From the NCBI GenBank assembly GCA_016787645.1, contig JAEUUF010000022.1, forward strand, positions 372,001 to 436,000: a DNA stretch of 64,000 bases, written 5' to 3'. Below, one piece after another: positions 1 to 9,387 of this stretch (its first letter is position 1; each line of letters opens with the position of its first letter). Source of the DNA: Cyclobacteriaceae bacterium. Lineage in GTDB: Bacteria; Bacteroidota; Bacteroidia; Cytophagales; Cyclobacteriaceae. A program made the translations under genes and the position numbers. The notes below the pieces were generated by a model. That model was given only the letters and a program-made list of their open reading frames with translations. It was not told where the DNA came from and did not search any database.

Positions 1-32
1 ATTTGGCTCCTTTCATTTCAGTTCGTAAGTGT

Positions 33-40
33 CAAAAATA
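33..40 (-). promoter_or_regulatory. Candidate -7 promoter box for the gene beyond the left edge
   Basis: Read on the minus strand this is TATTTTTG, an exact match to the Bacteroidota -7 consensus TAnnTTTG. It lies just after the ileS stop codon. An ATG on the minus strand follows at 16-14 and stays open to the window edge (Met-Lys-Gly-Ala-Lys), so a further gene may begin here with a leader of about 10 bases. No -33 element is obvious and only five codons are visible, so the downstream gene cannot be identified. Confidence 0.35.
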
Positions 41-45
41 CAGCA

Positions 46-3000
46 TCAAGCTTTCGCCACACGCACGGTCAGTGTAAAATCATCCATGTCAACCGAAGTA
101 CCTCCATTCACCCCTTCCCGGACATCCAGGGCCACTGCCTGCGTTTCACTGCTGATATAGCTATGGTAGAAACGTATCGCCCTCACCGCTTGTTCCTCTG
201 CACCGCGGCTTTCGAGCTCTATTTTGATTTTATCCAGCACCTCCAGGCCCAATTCCTTGCGCAGGTTCTGGATTCGGTTTACAAAATCACGGGCAATTCC
301 TTCCTGCTTCAGTTCTTCCGTTACCTGGATATCCAACGCAACCGTGATCGCTCCATCAGTAGCTACCGACCAGCCTGGGATATCTTCTGAACTGATGATT
401 ACATCTTCCAGGACAAGATCAAAACCGGATTTGGCCAGGGTGCCCTTCTTTTCCAGGATGCTGATTTCGCTCTGGTTGAGGCCCTGAATGACGGCCGACA
501 CTTCCTTCATGCGCGGTCCGTATTGTTTGCCCAGCTTTGGGAAGTTAGGCTTCACTTTTTTCACCAGCAATCCGGAAGCATCATCAATGTATTCCACTGA
601 CTTGATATTCACTTCGTTTCTGATGATCTCTTCCACGCTCTTCACCTGGCTGGCAAATCGGTCATCGAGTACCGGCAACAAAACTTTTTGAAGCGGCGTA
701 CGAACCTTGATCTTGCTGTTTTTGCGAATGGAATGAACCAATGAACAAATGGTTTGCGCATAACCCATGGAACGCTCCAACACCTCATCCATCCGGGAAG
801 TTTCTGCCTTCACCAGGGTGGTGTGATGAACGGAATCAAACCGTAACGGGCTGTTCAATTTCTTCGCCTTGTCCCGAATGTTGTCGGTGAGACACTTGTA
901 AAGGTGCTCAGCGTAGAAGGGTGCAATCGGTGCCATCAACTGGGCTACCACCATCAGGCATTCATACAAGGTCTCATAGGCAGCCTTCTTGTCGGCCGAT
1001 AATTCTCCCCGGGTGAGCGGTTGCCAGAAACGCTTGCGGTTGAGTCTTACGTACCAGTTTGAGAGGTGGTCATTGACAAAGTTTTGAATCGCCCGTGCCG
1101 CGATGGTCGGTTCATATTCCTCGTAGGCCTTGGTCACTTCAACAATGAGCGACTGGAGTTTGGAAATGATCCATCGGTCAAGTGTGGACAACTCGTTGTG
1201 CGGCACCACGTTCGACTCGTCTTTCACGAACCCGTCAATGTTGGCATAGAGCGCAAAGAACGAGTAGGTGTTCATCAGGGTCCCGAAGAAACGTCGCTGC
1301 GTCTCGACGAGGCCGTTCATATCAAACTTCAGGTTATCCCAGGGCGGCGCATTTTCGATCATGTACCACCGCACCACGTCAGGTCCAAACCTTTCAATCG
1401 TGGAGAATGGATCAACGACATTTCCTTTCCGCTTGGACATCTTGTTGCCGTCCTTGTCCAGTACCAGGCCGTTGGAAATAACATTCTTGAAGGCCACGCT
1501 TTCGTAAAGCAAAGCAGCAATGGCATGGAGGGTGAAGAACCATCCGCGGGTTTGGTCGACACCTTCCGCGATGTAATCGGCGGGAAAAGCTCCTTCCCAT
1601 CCGGAACGGAACGGCTGGGGATCATTGTTCTTCAATTTCTCCGGATCGAGGCCCCATTGGGCATACGGCATCGCCCCGGAATCAAACCACACATCAATGA
1701 GGTCCGGTTCACGGTACATCGGTTTGCCCGAAGGACTGGCCAGCACAATCTCATCAACAAAAGGACGATGGAGATCGAGGTACTCATCTGAAATCTTGAC
1801 CGAAGATTTAATGCCCGCCTTTTCGGCCTTCGCCATCTCGTCCCTGAGTTCCAATACCGAACCGATGCACTTCTCCTCTTTTCCATCTTTTGTTCGCCAA
1901 ATCGGAAGTGGAGTTCCCCAGAAACGGGAGCGAGACAGGTTCCAATCCACCAGGTTTTCCAGCCAGTTGCCAAAGCGTCCGGTGCCGGTAGATTCCGGTT
2001 TCCAATTGATGGTGCGGTTGAGTTCGACCATCTTGTCTTTCAGGGCCGTGGTCCGGATGAACCAGGCGTCGAGCGGATAATAGAGCACCGGCTTGTCGGT
2101 CCGCCACGAGTGCGGGTAGGTGTGCTCGTACTTCTCGACTTTGAACGCCTTGTTTTCTTCCTTCAGGATAATGGAGATAATGACGTCCGTTGTTTTATAA
2201 TCCGGGTTTGTCTCATCTTCATCCGTATAGTTCTTGACGTAGAAGTCGTTCTCGGTAAGCGCCTTGTGCGTTTTAATCTTGTAGCGATTCACGCCTTCGA
2301 GCAGCTTCGCGCCGATTTCACGCACGAACTTTCCTTTCTTGTCCACCGTGGGCACTTCGTTACCCGCTTCATCGCGCACGGTGAGCGGGGGAATGCCATG
2401 TTGTTTGGCTACGCGAAAGTCATCAGCGCCGAATGTGGGGGATGTGTGCACCACGCCGGTACCATCTTCCGTGGTGACGAAATCGCCCGCCACTACCTGG
2501 AAAGCCTTGTCGGCACTGGTCAGCGGCTGCAGATAGGGCATCAGTTGTTCATAGCGGACGCCAATCAATTGGCTTCCCGCGAATTCCTTCTCCAACTGGA
2601 AAGGAATTGACTTTGCTCCCGGCTGATAGTCTTCCAGCCGCAACTCCCTGTTTTTTTCCGGGAAGTACTTTCCCAAAAGGTCTTTCGCCAACACCACCCG
2701 AACGGGTTTAAACGTGTACGGGTTGAATGTGGAGACCAGCACGTACTGGATTTTGGCGCCGATGGCCAACGCTGTATTCGACGGGAGCGTCCAGGGTGTG
2801 GTCGTCCAGGCCAGGATGTAAACATCAGAGGAGTTTGCACCGAAAAGAAACTCGGCCTTTTGATTACGCATCACCTTGAACTGGGCAACCACCGAAGTAT
2901 CTTTAACGTCCTTGTAGCAACCCGGCTGGTTGAGCTCGTGTGAACTGAGTCCTGTGCCGTCGGAAGGTGAATAGGGTTGAATGGTATAACCCTTGTAGAG

Positions 3001-3519
3001 CAATCCCTTTTCGTGGAATTTCTTCAATATCCACCACAACGTCTCAATGTAGTTGTTGGTGTAGGTAACGTAGGGATGCTGCAGGTCGACCCAATAGCCC
3101 ATCCGTTCGGTCAGGTCGTCCCACTGGTCCTTGTATTTCATCACCGTCTCGCGGCACTTCCGGTTGTAATCGGCGATGCTGATCTTCCTTCCGATATCGT
3201 CTTTGGTGATGCCCAGTTCTTTTTCCACCTGGAGCTCCACCGGCAGGCCGTGCGTGTCCCATCCTCCTTTTCGCTTCACCTGGAATCCCTGCAAGGTTTT
3301 GAAGCGGCAGAAAATATCCTTCACCGTACGGGCCATCACGTGATGGATACCCGGGGTGCCATTGGCAGAAGGAGGTCCTTCATAAAAGGTAAACGTGGGT
3401 GCGCCCTCGCGATTGGAAACCGATTGTTCAAAAATGGATTGGGCCTTCCAATAATTCAGAACTTCTCCGGCGATTCGGGCGAATGACTGCTCTTTGTCCT
3501 CTTTATACTTCAAACTCAT
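46..3519 (-). CDS. ileS: Isoleucine--tRNA ligase, eukaryote-like type 2, altered HIGH motif
   Basis: Cytoplasmic class I synthetase that charges tRNA-Ile, 1157 residues. Seen: the N-terminal catalytic start with the GPPSANG signature near residue 49, a long CP1 editing insertion, the KMSKR loop near residue 693 and a C-terminal anticodon-binding region. KMSKR (instead of KMSKS) and the long C-terminus point to the eukaryote-like IleRS2 group, which is generally less sensitive to mupirocin. The class signature HxGH is replaced by Gly57-Ile-His-His60 (bases 3340-3351), a swap of the first and third positions. The start is the ATG at 3519. The stop is followed at once by a candidate promoter for the next gene. 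Identity is certain; the resistance phenotype is inferred. Confidence 0.97.
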   Translation of the reverse strand: MSLKYKEDKEQSFARIAGEVLNYWKAQSIFEQSVSNREGAPTFTFYEGPPSANGTPGIHHVMARTVKDIFCRFKTLQGFQVKRKGGWDTHGLPVELQVEKELGITKDDIGRKISIADYNRKCRETVMKYKDQWDDLTERMGYWVDLQHPYVTYTNNYIETLWWILKKFHEKGLLYKGYTIQPYSPSDGTGLSSHELNQPGCYKDVKDTSVVAQFKVMRNQKAEFLFGANSSDVYILAWTTTPWTLPSNTALAIGAKIQYVLVSTFNPYTFKPVRVVLAKDLLGKYFPEKNRELRLEDYQPGAKSIPFQLEKEFAGSQLIGVRYEQLMPYLQPLTSADKAFQVVAGDFVTTEDGTGVVHTSPTFGADDFRVAKQHGIPPLTVRDEAGNEVPTVDKKGKFVREIGAKLLEGVNRYKIKTHKALTENDFYVKNYTDEDETNPDYKTTDVIISIILKEENKAFKVEKYEHTYPHSWRTDKPVLYYPLDAWFIRTTALKDKMVELNRTINWKPESTGTGRFGNWLENLVDWNLSRSRFWGTPLPIWRTKDGKEEKCIGSVLELRDEMAKAEKAGIKSSVKISDEYLDLHRPFVDEIVLASPSGKPMYREPDLIDVWFDSGAMPYAQWGLDPEKLKNNDPQPFRSGWEGAFPADYIAEGVDQTRGWFFTLHAIAALLYESVAFKNVISNGLVLDKDGNKMSKRKGNVVDPFSTIERFGPDVVRWYMIENAPPWDNLKFDMNGLVETQRRFFGTLMNTYSFFALYANIDGFVKDESNVVPHNELSTLDRWIISKLQSLIVEVTKAYEEYEPTIAARAIQNFVNDHLSNWYVRLNRKRFWQPLTRGELSADKKAAYETLYECLMVVAQLMAPIAPFYAEHLYKCLTDNIRDKAKKLNSPLRFDSVHHTTLVKAETSRMDEVLERSMGYAQTICSLVHSIRKNSKIKVRTPLQKVLLPVLDDRFASQVKSVEEIIRNEVNIKSVEYIDDASGLLVKKVKPNFPKLGKQYGPRMKEVSAVIQGLNQSEISILEKKGTLAKSGFDLVLEDVIISSEDIPGWSVATDGAITVALDIQVTEELKQEGIARDFVNRIQNLRKELGLEVLDKIKIELESRGAEEQAVRAIRFYHSYISSETQAVALDVREGVNGGTSVDMDDFTLTVRVAKA

Positions 3520-3562
3520 CGCTCAACAGGTGAAAATGGTCGGGAATTAAGGTGTCAAAAAA

Positions 3563-6010
3563 TTACTCGGCGGCGCCCATGCGATCATGGATCCGAATCT
3601 TGTTGAGATCAATTTCTTCATCTTCCTCTTCACCATAGAAGCTCGAATCAAAATCATCAATGAGTCGTTTCTGCGACTCACGATTCGGTTTGTCGAACGT
3701 CATGATGAGCGCCGGCAAAAGGATGAGGTTGGTAAACATGGAAATCAACAAGGTCGTCGATGTCAGGATACCCAACGCAATGGTTCCGCCAAAATCCGAA
3801 AAGGCAAATATGATGAAGCCGGCAAACAGGGCGACCGAGGTATAAATGATACTCTTGCCGGTCTCCAGGATGCTTTCACTGACGGCCCTGGGAACAAAGA
3901 AACCTCCGGAAAGAAGTTCCTGCCGATACTTCGCGAGGAACCGGATGGAATTGTCCACCGAAATGCCAAACGTAATGCTGAAGATCAGTGCCGTGCTCGC
4001 TTTGAGCGGAATTCCCAGGTAGCCCATCAGTCCCGCGGTGATCATCATGGCGATCAGGTTGGGGATCAGTGAGATCAAAATCATTCGGGCATTGGCGAAA
4101 AGGAAGGCCATCGATAGCGTAATCAGGATAAACGCCAGCACAAGGCTCTCGGTCAGGTTGTTAATTAGAAACTTATTGCCTTTGATGAAGATTCGGGATG
4201 TTCCCGTAACCGTCACCGTTACCGAGTCTTTTTCCGACTTAAGATTTCCTTTAATCGCGGCTACCAGTTCGTCGGCTTTCGGCTGAATTACGTTGTTGAT
4301 GAGCGAATCCATTCGCCTGGATCCTACATCCGCCATTTGCATGGAGATGCGCATCTTGTTGAACGTGGAGTCTACGAAGGACTTTACGAGCCCACTATTG
4401 TCCGCCTGGCCCTTCATGTACCGGAGAATAAATCCTGATTCAGTCTTGCTTGGCAATTCGTAGCGGTCAGGGTTGTTGTTGTAAAACGCCTGCTTGGCTG
4501 CTTTGACGAGACTGACCACAGAAATCGGACGCGACGTGATTGTTATGGAATCCAATGATTGCTCAAACCGGTTGATGGCTTCCAGGTTCTTGACCTCCAG
4601 CAGTTGACGCTTCCGTTTGCTGCTGATGTCCACCACGATCTCCAGGGGCATGATGCCGCTGAAGTTTGCTTCGAAGAAGGTGAGGTCCTTCTTGATTTGG
4701 CTATCGGCTGGAATGTCATCGACCATGAATGACACAGCGTGCAGCCTCAGCATGCCCAACGCGGCAAAAAAGGTGATCAGGAAGGTGATGGTGTAGATGA
4801 CAGCGCGGTGCCGGTGAACGATCAGGTCCACTCCACTCACAAACCCACCCAGGATCCGGAAGTTAAGGTGTTTCAGATGCTTCGGGGATGGTTCCGGTAG
4901 CCAGGAAAGAATACCCGGAATCATCACCAGGCTCACGAAGAACAACGCAAGGATGTTGATCCCGGCCACTACACCAAACTCACGAAGAATGAGGATATCC
5001 GTCGACAAGAGCGTGAGAAATCCAATGGCCACTGTCAGGTTAGTCAGAAAAGTAGCGAGCCCCATCTTTTGGACCACCACCCGGATAGCTTCCATCTTGT
5101 CCCGCTGACGCGCATACTCCAGGTGGTACTTGTTGAGAAGATAGATCGCGTTGGTGATCCCGATGGTGACAATGACGGGTGGAATCAGCCCACTGAGCAG
5201 GGTAATCTTATATCCGAGCAAGGTCAGGGTGCCCAGGGTCCAAATCACCAGGACGCCGATCATGATCATGGAAAAGATAACCGCGCGGAACGAGCGAAAG
5301 AAGATCAGCATGATGAGGCCCGTGACGATGGCCGACAGGTAGAGGAACAAGGAGAGTTCTTTCCGCACTTGCTCCGCCACGACGGCACGAATAAAAGGAA
5401 GTCCCGCGTATCGAAGTTCTATCCCCGTAAGGGTGGTGAACTCCTTACCTACGCTTTGAATATCCTGTGTGAGCTTCACCCGCTTGGCGGAATTGGCGTA
5501 TTCCTTATCCACCGAGATCAGCATCATGGTCGCGCCATTTTCGCTATTCACCAGTTGGCCGGCGTAGAATTTCTGGTTTGACGCGGCACGCAACAAGCTA
5601 TCGAGTTCAGACTGGGAGCGGACCGTATCAGGAAAAAGTGGGGCAATTCGGAAACGCTGGTGTGCTGTATCTTTCAAAATGATCCGCATGCGCGGCAAGG
5701 AGAGCACCTCGTTCACGCCTTCGATCTCCCGGAACTTCATACTCAGGTGAAGGAACTGGCGGAATTTCTCTAATTGATACACGCTGCTGTCGCGCAGTCC
5801 TACCGCGACCATGTTGCCATCTTCTCCAAACTGCTGCCGGAACCGGTTCAGGAAAATCATGTCCGGGTCGTTGGGCGGAACGGCGCGACCGAAGTCATAG
5901 CTCATTTCCACCTTCGAGGCGTAATAGCCCATCACTGCCGTAATCACGACAATCACGCCCATGAGCGGAAGTCGGAATCGAATGATACTATCGGCAATGC
6001 GGGACCACAT
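3563..6010 (-). CDS. RND/MMPL-family exporter
   Basis: Inner-membrane transporter of 815 residues. Two repeats are visible, each with one N-terminal membrane helix, a large periplasmic loop (roughly residues 40-215 and 430-620) and five clustered helices, as in MMPL/RND proteins. The second membrane block has the polar stretch GISVDNS near residue 700, typical of the proton-relay region. The C-terminal tail is acidic and cytoplasmic. Substrate is unknown: relatives include putative lipid or hopanoid exporters. No membrane-fusion protein or outer-membrane channel gene is adjacent, so it probably works alone. It lies 43 bases upstream of ileS on the same strand and has its own TAGTTTTG promoter box. 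Confidence 0.88.
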   Translation of the reverse strand: MWSRIADSIIRFRLPLMGVIVVITAVMGYYASKVEMSYDFGRAVPPNDPDMIFLNRFRQQFGEDGNMVAVGLRDSSVYQLEKFRQFLHLSMKFREIEGVNEVLSLPRMRIILKDTAHQRFRIAPLFPDTVRSQSELDSLLRAASNQKFYAGQLVNSENGATMMLISVDKEYANSAKRVKLTQDIQSVGKEFTTLTGIELRYAGLPFIRAVVAEQVRKELSLFLYLSAIVTGLIMLIFFRSFRAVIFSMIMIGVLVIWTLGTLTLLGYKITLLSGLIPPVIVTIGITNAIYLLNKYHLEYARQRDKMEAIRVVVQKMGLATFLTNLTVAIGFLTLLSTDILILREFGVVAGINILALFFVSLVMIPGILSWLPEPSPKHLKHLNFRILGGFVSGVDLIVHRHRAVIYTITFLITFFAALGMLRLHAVSFMVDDIPADSQIKKDLTFFEANFSGIMPLEIVVDISSKRKRQLLEVKNLEAINRFEQSLDSITITSRPISVVSLVKAAKQAFYNNNPDRYELPSKTESGFILRYMKGQADNSGLVKSFVDSTFNKMRISMQMADVGSRRMDSLINNVIQPKADELVAAIKGNLKSEKDSVTVTVTGTSRIFIKGNKFLINNLTESLVLAFILITLSMAFLFANARMILISLIPNLIAMMITAGLMGYLGIPLKASTALIFSITFGISVDNSIRFLAKYRQELLSGGFFVPRAVSESILETGKSIIYTSVALFAGFIIFAFSDFGGTIALGILTSTTLLISMFTNLILLPALIMTFDKPNRESQKRLIDDFDSSFYGEEEDEEIDLNKIRIHDRMGAAE

Positions 6011-6031
6011 CCGGCGGTTAAATTAAGAGCG

Positions 6032-6039
6032 CAAAACTA
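6032..6039 (-). promoter_or_regulatory. -7 promoter box (TAGTTTTG) for the MMPL exporter
   Basis: The minus strand reads TAGTTTTG, an exact TAnnTTTG match, ending 21 bases before the ATG at 6010. The predicted leader is about 15-20 bases. No convincing TTTG element sits 19-21 bases upstream. The 112-base gap 6011-6122 holds little else apart from an AAAACT/AGTTTT dyad around 6033-6058. Confidence 0.45.
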
Positions 6040-6122
6040 ACTGAATTTTAGCAGTTTTCGTGCCTTTTTCGGCCCCATTACAGGATTGGGAAGCACTGAC
6101 CGAAGGAGCCCTTCTGCAATCG

Positions 6123-7433
6123 TTAAAGCGACATCCCTTTGATCTTCCGATACAGGTTCAGGGCATGCTTGTCGGTGAGCCCTGAAACAAAGTCGATGAT
6201 GAATCGGGAAAGCATGTACGTGTCGGGAGCTTCGCGAAGTGCATTACGCACTTCGGGTGGCAGCAGCAAGGAAAGGTTTTGGTACTTCCTGGACTTTTCA
6301 CCGGAACGGAGCACACGGCCGGCGGTAATGAACTCATCGAGAAGGCCCGGAAGTACTTCATGGCCCGCGGCTTCAATCTCAACCACATGTCTCGCGCGGT
6401 AGATACGCTCAATAGAATGCCGACTGATTTCCTTCAAGGGCTCCCGAAATGTGCCAAGGTCCGTGAGGGCGCCATCAAATGTTGCATCAAGGATTGTTGT
6501 CTCATGATCCAGGAAGATACGTGTGCAGTCATCGATCAATTCACCTATGGCCAGTGCGCGGAGTGTTCCCAGTTTCTTGTTGAGGCTCTCATCCTTGCGC
6601 AGCTTGGCCCGATCGAGTCGTTTGCCAAGAATCGGCGCGAGCAGCTCAACGGTTTCCTCAAAGGTGATCAATCCGAGATTGCAGCCATCCTCCAGGTCGA
6701 TGATGCTGTAGCAGATGTCGTCGGCTGCTTCTACGAGAAATGCAAGCGGATGCCTGCACCACGCACCCGTACCCGAATGTAGCAGCTCCAGTGATGCGGC
6801 CACCTCTCCGAACAGGCTTCGCTCGCTGTCGAAGTAGCCATATTTTTTCTGACTCTTTCTCGATGAGTCACGTGAGGGGAAATGCGAAGGGCACGGATAT
6901 TTGGTGAATGCCCCGAGGGTGGCCAGTGTCAGCCGGAGGCCGGACCCCGACTGATTCAGGATGCGGAAGCCCTGGGCATTGCCCTCGAAGGAGATGAGAT
7001 CCTGCCACTGATTGTCGCTCATTTCCTTTTTCCAATCGGGGCGCTTACGAAAATAATCAGAGAGCGCATCCTCACCCGCGTGACCGAAGGGTGGATTTCC
7101 CACGTCGTGGGCCAAAGAGGCAGCGGCGACAATGGCGCCAAAATCAAACAATGAGAATTCTTTCTTCAACTCCGGGTGCCGCTGCATCAGCACTTCGCCA
7201 GTTCGCTTACCTAAAGAACGACCCACGCTGGACACTTCCAGGCTGTGCGTCAACCGCGTATGGACAAAATCATCTTCGGGAAGCGGGTGCACCTGTGTCT
7301 TATCCTGGAGTTTACGGAAAGCATGGGAGAAAATGATGCGGTCGTAATCCTGCTCAAACGCGCTCCTCGAATTTTCCGATGGTGTCGGCATTTGCCCGAG
7401 GCGGGCTGCCGAGAGAAGTAGGGTCCAGTTCAC
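6123..7433 (-). CDS. dgt: Deoxyguanosinetriphosphate triphosphohydrolase-like protein
   Basis: HD-domain dNTPase of 436 residues; the family removes the triphosphate from dGTP or other dNTPs and influences dNTP pools. The N-terminus matches the family pattern (MNWTLLL, then SRSAFEQDYDRI), which supports the GTG start at 7433. Metal ligands are visible in HTRLTHS (residues about 58-64) and in AHDVGNPPFGHAGE (about 115-128). A conserved FEGNAQGFR element follows. Length fits the non-E. coli bacterial dGTPase group. It is divergent from the biotin carrier gene, with 76 bases between the starts. The family is clear; whether dGTP is preferred is not. Confidence 0.92.
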   Translation of the reverse strand: MNWTLLLSAARLGQMPTPSENSRSAFEQDYDRIIFSHAFRKLQDKTQVHPLPEDDFVHTRLTHSLEVSSVGRSLGKRTGEVLMQRHPELKKEFSLFDFGAIVAAASLAHDVGNPPFGHAGEDALSDYFRKRPDWKKEMSDNQWQDLISFEGNAQGFRILNQSGSGLRLTLATLGAFTKYPCPSHFPSRDSSRKSQKKYGYFDSERSLFGEVAASLELLHSGTGAWCRHPLAFLVEAADDICYSIIDLEDGCNLGLITFEETVELLAPILGKRLDRAKLRKDESLNKKLGTLRALAIGELIDDCTRIFLDHETTILDATFDGALTDLGTFREPLKEISRHSIERIYRARHVVEIEAAGHEVLPGLLDEFITAGRVLRSGEKSRKYQNLSLLLPPEVRNALREAPDTYMLSRFIIDFVSGLTDKHALNLYRKIKGMSL

Positions 7434-7496
7434 AAGTGGTGGGGCGGTTGGGGAAACAAATTTGAGGATTTTAGGTCAAACCATCTTCACACCTGC

Positions 7497-7504
7497 TATT
7501 TTTG
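7497..7504 (+). promoter_or_regulatory. -7 promoter box (TATTTTTG) directly before the biotin carrier gene
   Basis: Exact TAnnTTTG match with only five bases between its last G and the ATG at 7510. If used, transcription would start at or next to the start codon, so the mRNA would have almost no leader. A -33 element is not clear. Alternatively an upstream promoter in the 7434-7496 gap is used and this is chance. Confidence 0.35.
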
Positions 7505-7509
7505 ATACT

Positions 7510-8004
7510 ATGTACAGCGCGCAGTTTGAAGGAAAGTCATTTGACGTGAAGCTGGATGATGCAGGCGTCGCCATCAATGGAACGCCCCTTGACTGGGATC
7601 TCATTGACCTGGGTAACGGACAATTCCACATCCGGCACAAGAATCAGAGTTATCCGGCAGAAATTGTAAACATTGACCGGGAGACCAAAACGGTTGATCT
7701 GAAGATTCGCGGGCAGCGCTATTCGGTGAAATTGCGGGAGGACGTAGACTTGCTCATGGAAAAGATGGGCATGACGGCTTCCGCAGCGGGAAAAGTCAAC
7801 ACCATCAAGGCGCCGATGCCCGGCCTGATCATTGACTTGAGGGTCAGCGACGGCGACGAAGTGAAGCCCGGTGATCCCTTGCTGATTCTCGAGGCCATGA
7901 AGATGGAGAACATCATCAAATCACCCGGTGCCGGAAAAGTGAAGAAAGTAAAGATCAAGAAGGGGGACAGTGTGGAAAAGGGGCAGGTGTTGATTGAGTT
8001 TTGA
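7510..8004 (+). CDS. Biotin/lipoyl carrier protein (BCCP-like)
   Basis: A 164-residue protein ending in a biotinyl domain. The biotin acceptor lies in EAMKMEN with Lys131, preceded by the hinge APMPG at residues 101-105. Residues 1-85 form a beta-rich domain of the kind found in carrier subunits of acyl-CoA or pyruvate carboxylases. The ATG at 7510 is preferred over an upstream TTG at 7462, because the TTG lies in front of the promoter box. No biotin carboxylase or carboxyltransferase gene is adjacent, so its partner must be encoded elsewhere. It is followed after one base by the RmuC-like gene. Confidence 0.85.
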   Translation: MYSAQFEGKSFDVKLDDAGVAINGTPLDWDLIDLGNGQFHIRHKNQSYPAEIVNIDRETKTVDLKIRGQRYSVKLREDVDLLMEKMGMTASAAGKVNTIKAPMPGLIIDLRVSDGDEVKPGDPLLILEAMKMENIIKSPGAGKVKKVKIKKGDSVEKGQVLIEF

Positions 8005-8005
8005 C

Positions 8006-9373
8006 ATGGACGTTTCGATGGAATCCCTGCGGCGATTACTTGAACGGCTGAAGACTATCGGTCTGTGGGATCGCATATTCCATTGGGGAGCCATCAAATC
8101 TGATTTGGTAGACGCCAATGGCGACCTTCAACGCATGGCCCCATCGCTCGAAAGTCACCGGGAAGCGCGGGCGAAAGCAGAAAGTCAATTGGAGGTGGAG
8201 CGTAATGAAGTAAAGAACCTCCGCGATGCCCTGCAGCAAATCAAGGTAGAGTCGGCTTCTTTACGTGAGGGATTGCAACGGCTCAGCCAGGAGAAGGAAG
8301 AACTCCATAAACAACTGGCCGGCCTTGGCGAAAAGAACGAGAATTACTACCGGAGAGGGCTCGAATTGAAACAGCAAAATGAAAACCTGGAGGGTCAACT
8401 TCAGGCGTTGCGGACCGAAAATACGCGACTGAAGGCCTCGGAGGATCAGCGGAAAAAAGAATACGACCAGGCCATTGCCAGCTTCAACCGGCTAACGGAA
8501 GGACAACGCCAGCGGGAGGAAGCTGAGCGAAATGAAAAGCATCGACTCGAGATTGAACGCCTCCAGAAACTGAAAGAGACGTGGTCCACACACGAGGAAC
8601 ACGTGAAGTCACGTATCAAAGCAATTTGTTCGCGCCATGGCGTCGACTACGTGGACAAGGTCCCCTTCAAGGGCAGCCCGGACAATACACTTCGTATCAA
8701 AGATGAGTTCATTGTCTTTGACGCCAAGAGTCCCTACGGAGAAGACCTGTCCAACTTCCCCACCTATCTCAAGAACCAGGTCGAGAACGCCATCAAGTAT
8801 GTGCGGGAAGAGGATGTTCGAAAGGAAGTATTCCTGGTTGTACCGACGAACACGCTGGAGGTGCTCGATCAATTTGAATTTAAACTGGCTGATTACACCG
8901 TCTATGTGATCTCGCTCGATGCTCTCGAACCCATTATTCTTGCGTTGAAGAAGATTGAAGAGTATGAATTTGCCGATCAGTTAAGCCCCGAGGAGCGTGA
9001 AAACATCTGCCGGGTGATTGGAAAGTTTGTGCACTTGTCCAAACGCAGAATCCAGATCGATGGCTTCTTTGCCAAGCAGTTCTTTGAACTCGTTTACCGG
9101 AGTGAAGCTGATCTCCCCAAAGAGATGTTGGACAAGGTGGTCGAGTTTGAGCGTTCAGAAAAGCTAAACCCGCCGATTGAAAAGCGTTCCAAGCAGATCA
9201 GTACCAAAGAACTGGAAACAGAAAACGAGCGCTTGAAAAGCGAGGCCAGCCAGAAAGGGATTCTTACCCAGGATTCAACCCTGAGCCGGGAGATCAACAA
9301 ACTGCCACTCTACACGGTTGATACTGCCAAGCCTCCGAAAGACCAGGGAGATTTGTTCAGCGAAAAAGGTTGA
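8006..9373 (+). CDS. RmuC-like coiled-coil nuclease-fold protein
   Basis: A 455-residue protein, start ATG at 8006. Residues about 40-195 are charged and heptad-like, a long coiled coil. After this comes a compact region with VFDAKSP near residue 238, which matches the D-x-K core of the PD-(D/E)xK nuclease fold used by RmuC proteins. The family is linked to limiting DNA inversions and to phage or plasmid restriction, but its reaction is poorly known. Unlike typical RmuC there is no N-terminal membrane anchor; a short amphipathic stretch precedes the coil. The last 60 residues are charged and probably disordered. The family assignment is moderately sure, the function is not. Confidence 0.7.
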   Translation: MDVSMESLRRLLERLKTIGLWDRIFHWGAIKSDLVDANGDLQRMAPSLESHREARAKAESQLEVERNEVKNLRDALQQIKVESASLREGLQRLSQEKEELHKQLAGLGEKNENYYRRGLELKQQNENLEGQLQALRTENTRLKASEDQRKKEYDQAIASFNRLTEGQRQREEAERNEKHRLEIERLQKLKETWSTHEEHVKSRIKAICSRHGVDYVDKVPFKGSPDNTLRIKDEFIVFDAKSPYGEDLSNFPTYLKNQVENAIKYVREEDVRKEVFLVVPTNTLEVLDQFEFKLADYTVYVISLDALEPIILALKKIEEYEFADQLSPEERENICRVIGKFVHLSKRRIQIDGFFAKQFFELVYRSEADLPKEMLDKVVEFERSEKLNPPIEKRSKQISTKELETENERLKSEASQKGILTQDSTLSREINKLPLYTVDTAKPPKDQGDLFSEKG

Positions 9374-9387
9374 GTCCCACCCGTTAC

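Noticed and set aside
1066-1791. A 241-codon open frame opposite ileS
   Set aside because: Antisense shadow of a certain gene; no motif, no promoter, no start context.
6102-6114. Hairpin GAAGG-AGC-CCTTC after dgt as an intrinsic terminator
   Set aside because: Five-base stem without a following run of T on the dgt strand.
7462-7509. TTG at 7462 as the start of the biotin carrier gene
   Set aside because: It would place the start upstream of the promoter box; the extra 16 residues do not fit the beta domain that begins at the ATG at 7510.
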